Below, one piece after another: positions 22,914 to 31,491 of a stretch of DNA of 64,000 nt. The stretch spans positions 1 through 64,000 of the forward strand of contig NZ_ASJB01000030.1 in NCBI RefSeq assembly GCF_000478275.1, in the 5' to 3' direction. The notes under the pieces are model-generated. The model did no database searches. It was not told the origin of the DNA and saw only the letters and a program-made list of their open reading frames with translations. Position 1 is the stretch's first letter; each line of letters begins with the position of its first letter. The translations under genes and the position numbers were made by a program. Source of the stretch: Amycolatopsis orientalis DSM 40040 = KCTC 9412. Lineage in GTDB: Bacteria; Actinomycetota; Actinomycetes; Mycobacteriales; Pseudonocardiaceae.

Positions 22914-24374
22914 TTCAACGCTCGGAACTGTCAGCCGATCGCCGCCAATTTCGGCGAGCCGACGCAACCCCTGGAGCAGCGAGAACAAACCTTCATTGCT
23001 CCACGATTCATCGGCAATCAGTCCGCCGATCAAATCGCCGTCGAGCGTCGAATACGAGCGCAACTCAGCCGACTCCCAATTTGCCTCGACCTCGCCGCCG
23101 AAGCGAGACCAGAACTCTTCGTCGTCGATGACGACCAAGCTGGCGAACTCGTAGTTCCCGCTGACGAGGTTGAGACCGAACCCGGTGCACTCCATCCGTA
23201 GCCGCCCCGGCTGCTCGGTCAGCCACTTCATCGGCGCGGACAACCTGCGCGGATGCATCGGATCGGCTGCTCTCTGGCTGCCTGCGGTGTTGTCGACGTC
23301 GACTCGTCCGAACAGCTCGTTCTCCAGTGCACGCCGCAAGGTCGCTCCGATCCGAGCATCCGCGCGCAGATCCGTCGATGGCCGGTGGAACGCCTTTGGG
23401 ATCACGGCCAAGCTGCCGGCCGCATTCAGCACGTTCCTGGACCGCTCCTGGATGAGCAGCAGGTAGTCGCGACCACCGCGATACGGATCCGCGGGCCGAG
23501 CGATCGCGGTCAGGGCAAGCACACCGCCCGCGCACAGCCGACCAACCAGGTCGAGCACCGTCGCGACGTCCGGCAAGTACTTGTCTCGCAAGGGCACGTA
23601 GCCGGGACGTAAGACCTTCTCCACCGCCAGGGTCTCGAACATTTCGCGCTCAAGCAGGTCCAACGTCAAGGCGTACTCAACGAAGGGCACGACGTCCAAG
23701 CTGCCCGATAGAGTGCCACCGCCCACATCGAGCTCCGTCAGACGATAGATCGGCACGTCAGCCAGCCGAACGCCGCCTTCAGCCGCTTCCGCGAGCCTTC
23801 CAACGGCCGCTTTCTCGTTGATGCCGCAAGAGGGGCTCTCAAGGCCAGGCCGCAGAAGCAGCTGGTCGTTCTCCGGCGTCAGCTGGCAGCTCAGATCCAG
23901 CCACTCTGACCGACTCAGAATGCTGGTCCGGACGCCTTTCCCTCCGTAACGCGCCTGGTAGAGCGCGTAGTCGGCAGGCATTTCGCCGTAATAGCTCGCC
24001 AACGCGTCGGCAGCTTGGCTCCGATCGACCTGTGGTCCGCGACGCCAATCTGGCGACACACGTGCCCCTACCCGTTCACGCGTAGTGCCAGGGTTCCAAC
24101 CCACACGACGATCCAGCCAGCTGAACGCAGGTTCAAGCTCGTGCGGCAGATCAGCCGCCGGCGAGCCCTCGATCAGCACGCGCAACTCGTCCTGGGAACG
24201 CCTCAGCACTCTCGCCAGCTTCGGCCGCTGAAACGGCAGTGGCGCGAAGTCGCCCGCCTCCCAGCGGATGACCGTCCGGCGATCGACGCCCATGATCTCG
24301 GCGAGTTTCTCCTGGCTCAGCCCCGCAGTCTTACGAGCTGAAACCAGCCCATCGCGTCGTCGGACGCCGACCAT
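22902..24374 (-). CDS. HTH/Nudix-like protein, inverted paralogue with degenerate Nudix helix
   Basis: This 490-residue paralogue of the protein at 21.0 kb shares long blocks: RLCAGGVLALTAIARPADPY, LTEQPGRLRME, GFGLNLVSGNYEFASL, ANWESAELRSYS and WSNEGLF with LLQGLRRLAEIGG. Its N-terminal helix-turn-helix (LSQEKLAEIMGVDRRTVIRWE) is a clearer XRE type than that of the sister. At the Nudix-helix position it reads LRRALENELFG, where the sister has RRELEEELFG, so two acidic residues needed for metal binding are lost. It may sense without hydrolysing. The gene converges on and overlaps the cupin. Confidence 0.75.
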   Translation of the reverse strand: MVGVRRRDGLVSARKTAGLSQEKLAEIMGVDRRTVIRWEAGDFAPLPFQRPKLARVLRRSQDELRVLIEGSPAADLPHELEPAFSWLDRRVGWNPGTTRERVGARVSPDWRRGPQVDRSQAADALASYYGEMPADYALYQARYGGKGVRTSILSRSEWLDLSCQLTPENDQLLLRPGLESPSCGINEKAAVGRLAEAAEGGVRLADVPIYRLTELDVGGGTLSGSLDVVPFVEYALTLDLLEREMFETLAVEKVLRPGYVPLRDKYLPDVATVLDLVGRLCAGGVLALTAIARPADPYRGGRDYLLLIQERSRNVLNAAGSLAVIPKAFHRPSTDLRADARIGATLRRALENELFGRVDVDNTAGSQRAADPMHPRRLSAPMKWLTEQPGRLRMECTGFGLNLVSGNYEFASLVVIDDEEFWSRFGGEVEANWESAELRSYSTLDGDLIGGLIADESWSNEGLFSLLQGLRRLAEIGGDRLTVPSVELCR

Positions 24375-24504
24375 CGTTCACCTCGCGCTGCTTGACTTGC
24401 AACTCAGCATACCAACCATATATGCAGGTGATGACGAAGTATGCCACCGTCCTGTCACTAAACTCCGACACTTCCGCCCTGGTCTCTCTCCGTTGATCCA
24501 ACTT

Positions 24505-24516
24505 TGATGATTTCAA
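24505..24516. promoter_or_regulatory. 12-mer identical to the transfer-operon operator candidate
   Basis: TGATGATTTCAA here is identical to 20343-20354; with one flanking base it forms TTGA-N5-TCAA. It lies 30 bases upstream of the ATG at 24547 and also between two divergent genes, so it may connect control of both halves of the element. Confidence 0.45.
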
Positions 24517-24546
24517 CACAACGGGACGGACTCAGGAGCGGGCAAG

Positions 24547-25212
24547 ATGAGCGGAACAAGCAGGTCACGGCGTCCCCGCTTTTACGTTCGCTGGTACCGC
24601 TGCACAGGCGACAGCCTCGATCACGCCGTCACCGATGAAGCGTTCGCCCAGGGGCTTGAACTCCAAGAGGGCCGTTACCTGGCGGTCTGCGGTCATGTCG
24701 TCCTCATCGGCTCGTGCCTCGCACCGCCTGGACCTCCTTGCGTCGCGTGCGCGGCGCTGCTCCGAATCCTCAACCGCCCCGCCAACCCCACGGCTGAGCC
24801 CGGACGACACCGGAAGGCTCACCGCTGGTGCCGTCTCTTCGGCCGCGATCAGACTCCGGCCGGCCCGCAGTCGCGCCCACGTCAACGCGCGCGTGCTACC
24901 CCCGAGCAGGACGGCCGGACCATTACGTCGATGGACGCGGGGCGGCACCGCGCTCGCCGTTCACAATGTGCAGCAGGGTGCCTGACGACGGAACAGCTGA
25001 TCATCGCGTCGCGGCCCGGCCCCGCGGTTGTGTCCCGATATGCCGCGCACCAGCTCCCTCTCGGTGGTGTCGCACCGCAGAGCCCAGCCACGTACCGCGG
25101 CGACCCCTTCGCCCCTGGCGCACTTGAGCTGCCGAAAAGCCCAGTCGGATCGTCTCCAGCGCTCCGCCTCTGCTGGCCTGACTCTGCCGCACCGGCGAAA
25201 GGCGAGCAGTGA
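24547..25212 (+). CDS. Hypothetical element protein with Cys-rich N-terminal half
   Basis: This 221-residue protein is not recognised. The first 85 residues look folded: RPRFYVRWYRCTGDSLDHAV, GRYLAVCGHVVLIGSCLAPPG and PPCVACAALLRIL, with CGH and C-x2-C that could bind a metal; short proteins of this type occur beside regulators in related actinomycetes. The remainder is basic and Pro/Arg-rich with little order. ATG 24547 has GGAG eleven bases upstream. It overlaps the winged-helix gene that follows, so the two are likely co-translated. Confidence 0.6.
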   Translation: MSGTSRSRRPRFYVRWYRCTGDSLDHAVTDEAFAQGLELQEGRYLAVCGHVVLIGSCLAPPGPPCVACAALLRILNRPANPTAEPGRHRKAHRWCRLFGRDQTPAGPQSRPRQRARATPEQDGRTITSMDAGRHRARRSQCAAGCLTTEQLIIASRPGPAVVSRYAAHQLPLGGVAPQSPATYRGDPFAPGALELPKSPVGSSPALRLCWPDSAAPAKGEQ

Positions 25213-25562
25213 TGCCGCCAGCACGCCCTGCAGTTCTGTCCTCCCACCGCGACCTCGACCCGCTTCTCCTCTTGCCGGTCCGACTGTTCGTGATGTGTCT
25301 TCTCGCGGACCTGCACTGGTACGAAGACGCGGTTCTGGCGAACGCTCTGCGTGTCAAGCCGCCCGTTGTCGCTCTCCACGTCGAGCGCCTCGCCGCAGCT
25401 GGCTACGTGTCCATCCGGGTCGCTGGTCGCCGCACCAAGCTGCGCCTTACCCCTCTTGGGCTCGACCGACTGACCGGACACGTAACGGCCCTTCAGGAGG
25501 TCGCCGGCACAGCCGCGCAACTCGTCACTACCCGACGCGGCGCTCCTCGTTCGCCGACGTGA
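25209..25562 (+). CDS. Winged-helix DNA-binding protein
   Basis: This 117-residue protein (GTG 25209 or ATG 25212) contains a MarR/ArsR-like winged helix: LPVRLFVMCLLADLHWYEDAVLANALRVKPPVVALHVERLAAAGYVSIR, then the wing VAGRRTKLRLTPLGLDRLTGH. The central helix pattern (P-V-V-A-L-H-V-E-R-L) is the recognition helix. It overlaps the previous gene. Target unknown; a regulator of the element's cargo or transfer genes is likely. Confidence 0.8.
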   Translation: MMPPARPAVLSSHRDLDPLLLLPVRLFVMCLLADLHWYEDAVLANALRVKPPVVALHVERLAAAGYVSIRVAGRRTKLRLTPLGLDRLTGHVTALQEVAGTAAQLVTTRRGAPRSPT

Positions 25563-25760
25563 CGGCTGATCGCTGTCTCTCGAATCCGCCCTTCCCATGG
25601 CCAGTTCACTGTCGACGTGACGGGCGCGAAGCAAGCCGACACAGCCGTCACACACGATATTTCCGCAGGTAGGCCGCTATCTCTTGCCGTCACAGCACCT
25701 GTGACGGCCCATGCCCTCGCGGGACGGCCCGCCTCCCTCAACGACCTTGAGCAGGAACCG

Positions 25761-26675
25761 GTGAAAGCGAAGAAGACACCGCAGCTGTCTACCGCAAAAC
25801 AGAGGGAGCTCGGCGCCGAGCTCCGGCGAATCCGCATGCGCGCCGGCTACCTCGCAACCGACATGAGCCGCATGCTCGGCTGGCCCGCCTCCACCATCTC
25901 GCGGCTCGAAAGTGGCCTTCGCAGCTACCAAGCCGGCGACATCGCCATCTACCTGGCCCGAGCGAAAGCCACCCCACAGGAACTCGACGACCTGGTAGCC
26001 CTAGACCGCCATCCCGACGACGGCTACCAGGTCAGAAGCCACCCCACAGGCTTCCCCGACGACCTTCCACTCATCACCGTGCTCGACACCGGCAGCCAAT
26101 CCATCACGACCTACGACCGCGTAGACATCCCGCGGCAACTCCAGATCGAACCGTACGTCCGCGAAGCACTCACCAGGAACGGGCATGGAGACGGCCCCGC
26201 TCTCGATATAGCAGTGCGTACGCGACTCGCCAGCCAGGCAGCATCCCTCCGGATCCCTGGTCCGTTCACCTTCTACCTGCACGAAACCACGCTGCTCGCA
26301 CGCCCTGAAGAACCCTCCGTCAAGCACGAGCAAGTACTGCACCTGTTGATCACGTCGTCGTTACCTCGTCACCACATCCACCTCGTGCCCGATCACTTCG
26401 CTCTGTCCAGCCTCCATACAGGTTTCGCCCTGTATCTACATGACCAGCACCTTCCACTCGTTCATCACCAACAGCCCACAACCAGCCTGTTTCTCGAGAA
26501 CGATGATGATGTCGCCTTCTATGAAGGTCAGCTTGAACGCATCGCCCGCGAGGCCCTGACTCGCCAACAAACCCGCGACTGGCTCATGCGTCACCTGGCC
26601 GAGCTCGAGCTAGAACTTGATCATCGGCATCGCGAGCCGGGCATCTCTCGTTCAGATCGCCTACCTCGGTCGTGA
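25761..26675 (+). CDS. XRE-family regulator with DUF5753 domain
   Basis: From the GTG at 25761 (AGGA six bases upstream) this is a 304-residue protein. Residues 15-75 are the helix-turn-helix (ELGAELRRIRMRAGYLATDM, then GWPASTISRLESG). Residues 110-285 match DUF5753: LPLITVLDTGSQSITTYDRV, VPRQLQIEPYVREALT with the family's IPG-like equivalents, and a C-terminal FYEGQLERIAREAL. Actinomycetes usually pair such genes with a short DUF397 gene; none was found here. The stop overlaps the converging Nudix gene by 15 bases. An upstream start at 25617 would add 48 residues of low-complexity sequence. Confidence 0.85.
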   Translation: MKAKKTPQLSTAKQRELGAELRRIRMRAGYLATDMSRMLGWPASTISRLESGLRSYQAGDIAIYLARAKATPQELDDLVALDRHPDDGYQVRSHPTGFPDDLPLITVLDTGSQSITTYDRVDIPRQLQIEPYVREALTRNGHGDGPALDIAVRTRLASQAASLRIPGPFTFYLHETTLLARPEEPSVKHEQVLHLLITSSLPRHHIHLVPDHFALSSLHTGFALYLHDQHLPLVHHQQPTTSLFLENDDDVAFYEGQLERIAREALTRQQTRDWLMRHLAELELELDHRHREPGISRSDRLPRS

Positions 26676-27209
26676 GTTGAGGTAATAGAGCAGGGGCACC
26701 AACGTGCCCGATCCGAGCAACTTCTGCTGCTGTACAAGTCGATTCACCTGCGACAACGGCACCCACTCCACCCGACCGACCTCTTCCGCGTCAGTGGGCT
26801 CGCCAATGTGCTCGGCTTTGCGCCAAAGGTACACATCCACCGGCGCCGTGACCTGGCCCGGCAATGGCTCGAAGCTGACCAGATGCTCCGGTTCACCGAT
26901 CGGCCGCCAGCCGGACTCCTCAACAGCTTCCCGCACGGCCGTCCCGACAGAGTCGTCGCCAGCCTCGACCATTCCACCCAACAGTTCATAGCCCCATTGC
27001 CTCGTCGCGAACCGGTAGCGCCACAACATCAAGGCCTCGTCCTGGTCGTTCACGATCAACGCGATAGCTATCCGAGCGAGATGCACCACGTGGTGATCCC
27101 AGCGTTCACCGTTCGGCGCTTCGACGTCGGTCAACCCGACCTGGACCCACCGGTTGTCGTAGACCAGCCTCTCACCGAACGTCTTCCACGACCCACGATC
27201 GTCAGCCAT
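26661..27209 (-). CDS. Nudix hydrolase
   Basis: This 182-residue enzyme of the ADP-ribose-pyrophosphatase-like type hydrolyses nucleoside diphosphate derivatives. The Nudix box is perfect: GGMVEAGDDSVGTAVREAVEESGW contains G-x5-E-x7-REUxEExGU. QWGYELLGG immediately before it and the following LVSFEPLPGQVTAPVDVYLW fit the ADPR/NudF group. It may degrade a signal or an NAD-derived nucleotide. It begins 85 bases after the STAND nuclease stop on the same strand, so it could be co-transcribed with that defence gene, or it could belong to the conjugative element. An imperfect stem (27229-27234 / 27252-27257) lies between them. Confidence 0.92.
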   Translation of the reverse strand: MADDRGSWKTFGERLVYDNRWVQVGLTDVEAPNGERWDHHVVHLARIAIALIVNDQDEALMLWRYRFATRQWGYELLGGMVEAGDDSVGTAVREAVEESGWRPIGEPEHLVSFEPLPGQVTAPVDVYLWRKAEHIGEPTDAEEVGRVEWVPLSQVNRLVQQQKLLGSGTLVPLLYYLNSRPR

Positions 27210-27294
27210 GCCGGGAGCTTAATCTGGGTGGCGGCTCGGCTATCCACTGAACCGCCAATACCAGCTAGCTACCAAAGAGAGTCACAATCTGAGT

Positions 27295-30200
27295 TCATGT
27301 ATTTTCTGGGCGGCTGATATCGAGGATGTACGGCGCGATTTGGAACCCTGCTTCGGTGGCGTGCTGCACTTGTTCGTTGAGCTTCCGCTTCAATGCTGCG
27401 ACGTCCGCTGCTTTGGTCCGCGACCAGCCATCCGGGCGCTGAGATGGGGCGATCCAGTAGACGAGGTAGATTCCGTGCCGTCGACCTTTTGGGACAAGGT
27501 ATCGGTTGATCAGCTGGTTTTGCATCGCCGTTTCGAGTTCTCTGTTGTCGATGCGTTTGGCCTCCACGAGGACTCTGGCCGTCTCATTGCCAGTGGTCTT
27601 GGTGGTTGCGGTGAGGTCGATGCGAGTGCCGATGCCGGGACGGTCACGTCGCACCTGAACCTCGCGGTCGATGACCAAGTCGTTGAGACGTTCTCCGAGC
27701 CGGCGCTCGAGCCAGTCTGATATATCGTCCTCGGTTTGCGGCTTGCCGTCGTCCCAGATCTCACGCCAGGCGCTGCCGAGGTATCCCTGAAGTTCGTCGA
27801 GTTGCTGCAGCAGAAGATGCTGGAGGTCGGCGTCATCACGCACCAGTCTGGCGTCGCCGCGGCTTAACAAGCGAAGCAACGCGCGAGGTGGGGTCGTCCC
27901 GAGCGATAGATCGGCTTGTCTAGCTCTGGCGATCCGGTAATGGTAGGCCAGCGCGTTCTTGTCGGCGTCTGAGCGGCCGTAGCTCAGCGCCGCAAGCTCC
28001 TCGCTACGACCGTCCAGCGCCATTCGTTCGAGAATGTGCCGCCGAACATCACGAGCCTGATGGTGCGAAGTGTGTCTGAAGCCGGATTCGAAGGGCGGAT
28101 CCGTGGCGTAGGGGTGACTGTCGAGCAGTAGCCGGGCCGCGATCACCAGACGGTCCGGGTCGAGCAGGGTGACGTTAAGGAATAGGGCTGCCTCCGCCAG
28201 TTCTTCAGGCGAGGCCGTGGCTGCGGCGAGTGCATCGATGACCGAATCGGGATCCAGCTTCGCCATGTGGGTCCGAGCTCGCTGGGCGAGCGGTGAATCG
28301 GAGTCGATGAGCCGTCGGCACGTGTCCAGGGCAATCTCCGGTGAACCGTGTCTCACCAGCAGGGTGAGCAGTTCCTCAGCAAGACCGGTCCCGGTGAGTG
28401 CGGCGAGTAGGCGTTTGGCGATTCCCGCCGAAAGTTCCATCGCCAGGTGCACGTACACCGCATGCGGTGTCAGAGAGGCATCGGTCCCGGAGAGTGCGTC
28501 CAGGTGCTGGAGCGCGGCGTCGATCAGGTGCGGCCGCACGTCGGCGGGTACGGCGTCGAGCGCACGGTGACGAGGCTTGATGGCGTCGTCGCCGCCGAAT
28601 ACGGGAGTGGCGACGATCGACGCCGCCCAGCGCGCCCATACGTCATCGGGAAGCCGATCGAGCACGGTCGGGAAATGCTCGGCCAGCGTCATGATCAAGT
28701 ATATCCCTGACCAGTCCGGCAACGTCAGCTCGGGGTTCCAGGACGTTGCCGTCCACCAGGCCTGGGCCGTTGGCTGATGGGTCTGCAGGTAGAGAAAGCC
28801 TCCCGTGATGACGAGCTGTTTCTCGTCGGAGCTGAGCTGAGCCCAGCCAGGTCGTTGGGTGATGTCCGCGGCCGTGCCCTCGTGGATGTCTTTGTCAGCC
28901 AGCAGCCACGGGATACGCCACCATGATTCGGGTCCCGTATCGAGCCCTGCCAGCACGATACGGAGTTCGTGTTGTACTCGCTGTTGTCGGGAAGTCAGCT
29001 GTTGCCGGTACTCGTGTTCTTCCGCGGCGATACGACGCTGCCGCAGCACTGACTCGTCATCGACCGCTACTCCAGTGCGCAGATAGATCGTGGTCTGGTA
29101 CCCAGGGTGCCCGGGCGGCAGTCCGAGAACGCGGTCAGCGACGGCGGCGGACGGGCTGTGCAGCAACTGGGGCAAGCAGTTCGCCAACGGGCCAGCGGCC
29201 TGCGGCGGGACGGAAGGCAGCATGTCAAGAAGCCAGCTAGCGTCCTTGCTAGTTAGCAGCCCTAGAGTCAAGACCGCGTACCACGTCTCATCACAGGCGC
29301 TTGCGACGTTTATAGCTATCGCCCTGCGAAGCTCCGACTCCCCATCGACCCACGGAATCCGCTCGGGTCGGAATCGTGGCTCATGCCAGCGGCCAGAACG
29401 GACCAGAGCCACGAGCAGCTTGGCCAGACCAGTCCGAACTGCTCCGTCATGAGCGTGTCGCCATGCCTGCTCGATCACGCCTGCATAGAGGCGTTCGAAC
29501 TGGTCATCATGGCCATCGGTCCGACGCGTATATTCGGCCAGCCAAATGACAAACGCTGCTAGGTCATGGCCGGGAATTCGGCCAGGCAACGCCTCCAGAG
29601 TCTGGCGGTACCCGCCATACAGTATTGACCTGTGCGGTCTGAGCGCTCGGGTGAGCTCGTCAATGGTCAGCAATCGGGGGTAGAGGGCATCGATAACCGC
29701 GGCGCGGACTTCGTTGTCCGGATCTGGGTCGCCCTCAGTCGGCACCATGAGGAGTTCACGGAGGGCGAGCAGTTTCGGGTCGTCGCCAAGTTCGGCGACG
29801 GCAGCAACGGCCGCGCGGCGAGCGTAGTCGAACCAGCTTGTTTCCAGTGCAATCTGAGCCATAGCAGGTGCCATCACACGAAGGCCGCCCGCGGCGGCCA
29901 GGCGGGCGATCCACCACAACTGCAACGAGTTCGCCGGACCGTCCGCGAGGTATTCAGTCAGCTGTTCGGTCAATCCTGCGTGCAGTAGCCCCGTACGATC
30001 AAGCCGCCAGTCAGGCTTCGCATCATCCCGAGCCGCGGCCTCAAGCAGACCCTTCACAAGCGCCGCGCGCGCTTCGTCGGACGGTAGCTCGACCACCGCC
30101 GCGCTAGAGGCGAACGTCGCTGCGTTGTCGGTGAACAATTGAACGACCAGGTCTGGAGCCAGCGCGGCCAGCCAGGACGCGACGCCAATCCTCGCGGTCG

Positions 30201-31323
30201 GAAGCAAGCCGTTGGCATGCACTCCGAGCAGCGCCGGAATCTGAGCGACCTTGATCCCTCGCTCGACAAGGTAGGTAGCAGCCAGGTACTCGAGATAGCG
30301 TTGATGCCGGAACACCACCGATCCGGCCGGTCCTGAATCGAACAGCGCCGTGTCGAGCACTTCACGGTAGTCGGCGGGTTCGATCGTCCGTACTGGCTGG
30401 TCCGGCTCCGCATCTGATGGCAGTTCGTCGACCGGAAGCGTCGCGGGGTTCCCCACTGGTCCGACGGTGAGCGCCTGGGTGCCCGCGAACATCGTGAAGG
30501 CACCCAATCGCCGGGCTATCCTCACTGCCCGGTCCAGCGGCAGCGATGGCTTCCTTCGTGAGTCAGTTTCACGAAGCAGGTACTCGATCTCGAAACTCAT
30601 CGCGTCTGCCGCTCGCTGCGGTAACTCACCTCGCGTGGTCCAATACCGCGCCACTGCGACGAGCTGACCGATACAGCCGGACAGTCGTCCTAGCCTGGCC
30701 TCGATCAGAGCTTCCATGAACCGGGCGGTGTCGAAGTCCGGCGAGCCGATCGCGCACTCGACCGCTTTCTCCGCGCTGTCGCGGTCCAATGGGGCCAGCT
30801 TCCACACTGTGAACGCGGGCAAAGTTCGGAATAGCGCCTGTCCCAGGGCCGCGTCCCACGCGGCGGCACGGCAGGCGAGCCGCCAGCGCATACCGCGACG
30901 TGCAGGCGCGGTCACATACTGCTCCAGCCACGGAAGGAAGCGCGTTTCGACGGACGCCGCCTGGTCCAAGCCGTCTAAGTAAACCGCAGATTCGTTAAAG
31001 CACGCACCATCCAACTCCCGCTCGAGGGCGTCGATTGTGAGTGCGGCGGCGTCGATCCGGCGCCCATCCGACTCTGCTTTGGCCAGTTCGGTGAACGTGA
31101 CGGTCTTACCCGCACCACCAGCAGCCAACAGCGCGAAACTCGCCTCTCCGACCGGCAACTCGGTCACCGGTACCGGCTGCACCGTGTCACTGGAACTCCA
31201 CTCAGGGTCCGACGGCGTCAGAAGGAAACCGTCCTCATTGAGCAAGACAGCCTTCTCCACCGGCACCGCGAACCGGCACAACCCATCAAGAGCCACAGAT
31301 CTCATTCTACGAGAATCGACCAC
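27295..31323 (-). CDS. STAND-type ATPase with helical repeats and C-terminal PD-(D/E)xK nuclease
   Basis: This 1342-residue protein has an N-terminal P-loop ATPase: Walker A at 67-74 (AAGGAGKT) and Walker B ESAVYLDGLDQA at 111-122, in a NACHT-like context (WRLACRAAAWD, VFRHQRYLEYLAATYLVERG). About 700 residues of irregular leucine-rich helical repeats follow (HEAT-like, typical of ligand sensors). The C-terminal 130 residues look like a restriction-type nuclease: GTRIDLTATT with Asp1236, VLVEAKR with Glu1254 and Lys1256, then ELETAMQNQLINRYLV. Known Avs-type STAND proteins carry the effector at the N-terminus, so the domain order is reversed here. ATG 31305 is an alternative start. It probably senses an invader protein and cuts DNA. 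Confidence 0.8.
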   Translation of the reverse strand: MVDSRRMRSVALDGLCRFAVPVEKAVLLNEDGFLLTPSDPEWSSSDTVQPVPVTELPVGEASFALLAAGGAGKTVTFTELAKAESDGRRIDAAALTIDALERELDGACFNESAVYLDGLDQAASVETRFLPWLEQYVTAPARRGMRWRLACRAAAWDAALGQALFRTLPAFTVWKLAPLDRDSAEKAVECAIGSPDFDTARFMEALIEARLGRLSGCIGQLVAVARYWTTRGELPQRAADAMSFEIEYLLRETDSRRKPSLPLDRAVRIARRLGAFTMFAGTQALTVGPVGNPATLPVDELPSDAEPDQPVRTIEPADYREVLDTALFDSGPAGSVVFRHQRYLEYLAATYLVERGIKVAQIPALLGVHANGLLPTARIGVASWLAALAPDLVVQLFTDNAATFASSAAVVELPSDEARAALVKGLLEAAARDDAKPDWRLDRTGLLHAGLTEQLTEYLADGPANSLQLWWIARLAAAGGLRVMAPAMAQIALETSWFDYARRAAVAAVAELGDDPKLLALRELLMVPTEGDPDPDNEVRAAVIDALYPRLLTIDELTRALRPHRSILYGGYRQTLEALPGRIPGHDLAAFVIWLAEYTRRTDGHDDQFERLYAGVIEQAWRHAHDGAVRTGLAKLLVALVRSGRWHEPRFRPERIPWVDGESELRRAIAINVASACDETWYAVLTLGLLTSKDASWLLDMLPSVPPQAAGPLANCLPQLLHSPSAAVADRVLGLPPGHPGYQTTIYLRTGVAVDDESVLRQRRIAAEEHEYRQQLTSRQQRVQHELRIVLAGLDTGPESWWRIPWLLADKDIHEGTAADITQRPGWAQLSSDEKQLVITGGFLYLQTHQPTAQAWWTATSWNPELTLPDWSGIYLIMTLAEHFPTVLDRLPDDVWARWAASIVATPVFGGDDAIKPRHRALDAVPADVRPHLIDAALQHLDALSGTDASLTPHAVYVHLAMELSAGIAKRLLAALTGTGLAEELLTLLVRHGSPEIALDTCRRLIDSDSPLAQRARTHMAKLDPDSVIDALAAATASPEELAEAALFLNVTLLDPDRLVIAARLLLDSHPYATDPPFESGFRHTSHHQARDVRRHILERMALDGRSEELAALSYGRSDADKNALAYHYRIARARQADLSLGTTPPRALLRLLSRGDARLVRDDADLQHLLLQQLDELQGYLGSAWREIWDDGKPQTEDDISDWLERRLGERLNDLVIDREVQVRRDRPGIGTRIDLTATTKTTGNETARVLVEAKRIDNRELETAMQNQLINRYLVPKGRRHGIYLVYWIAPSQRPDGWSRTKAADVAALKRKLNEQVQHATEAGFQIAPYILDISRPENT

Positions 31324-31491
31324 ACGTAGTAGGTAGGCGTCCCTCGTCAGCGACGAGCAGACCTGGCGAAGTTCAAGGCTGCGATCTCAGCAGCCAAGTC
31401 GGTTGAATCTCGTAAGGCGGACGTCTATTCAGGAGACTGTGTGATCAATAGCCACGTTTCTAGCGCGTGGCGGGCCTGGGCCGCGGAACCT

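Larger units (their letters stand above)
14754..27209. mobile_element. Integrated actinomycete conjugative element (AICE-like) at tRNA-Leu; right border uncertain
   Basis: An integrase gene abuts and enters the tRNA-Leu gene. It is the last gene of an operon with TraB, DUF2637, WhiB and Xis-like genes, the usual toolkit of actinomycete integrative and conjugative elements. The regulatory half to about 27.2 kb (XRE, XRE-DUF5753, Nudix, cupin) also fits. No RepSA/RepAM-type or primase-type replication gene was recognised. The right end given is only the last gene that looks element-like; the defence genes beyond could be cargo, because no attachment-site copy was seen anywhere to 64 kb. Confidence 0.75.
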
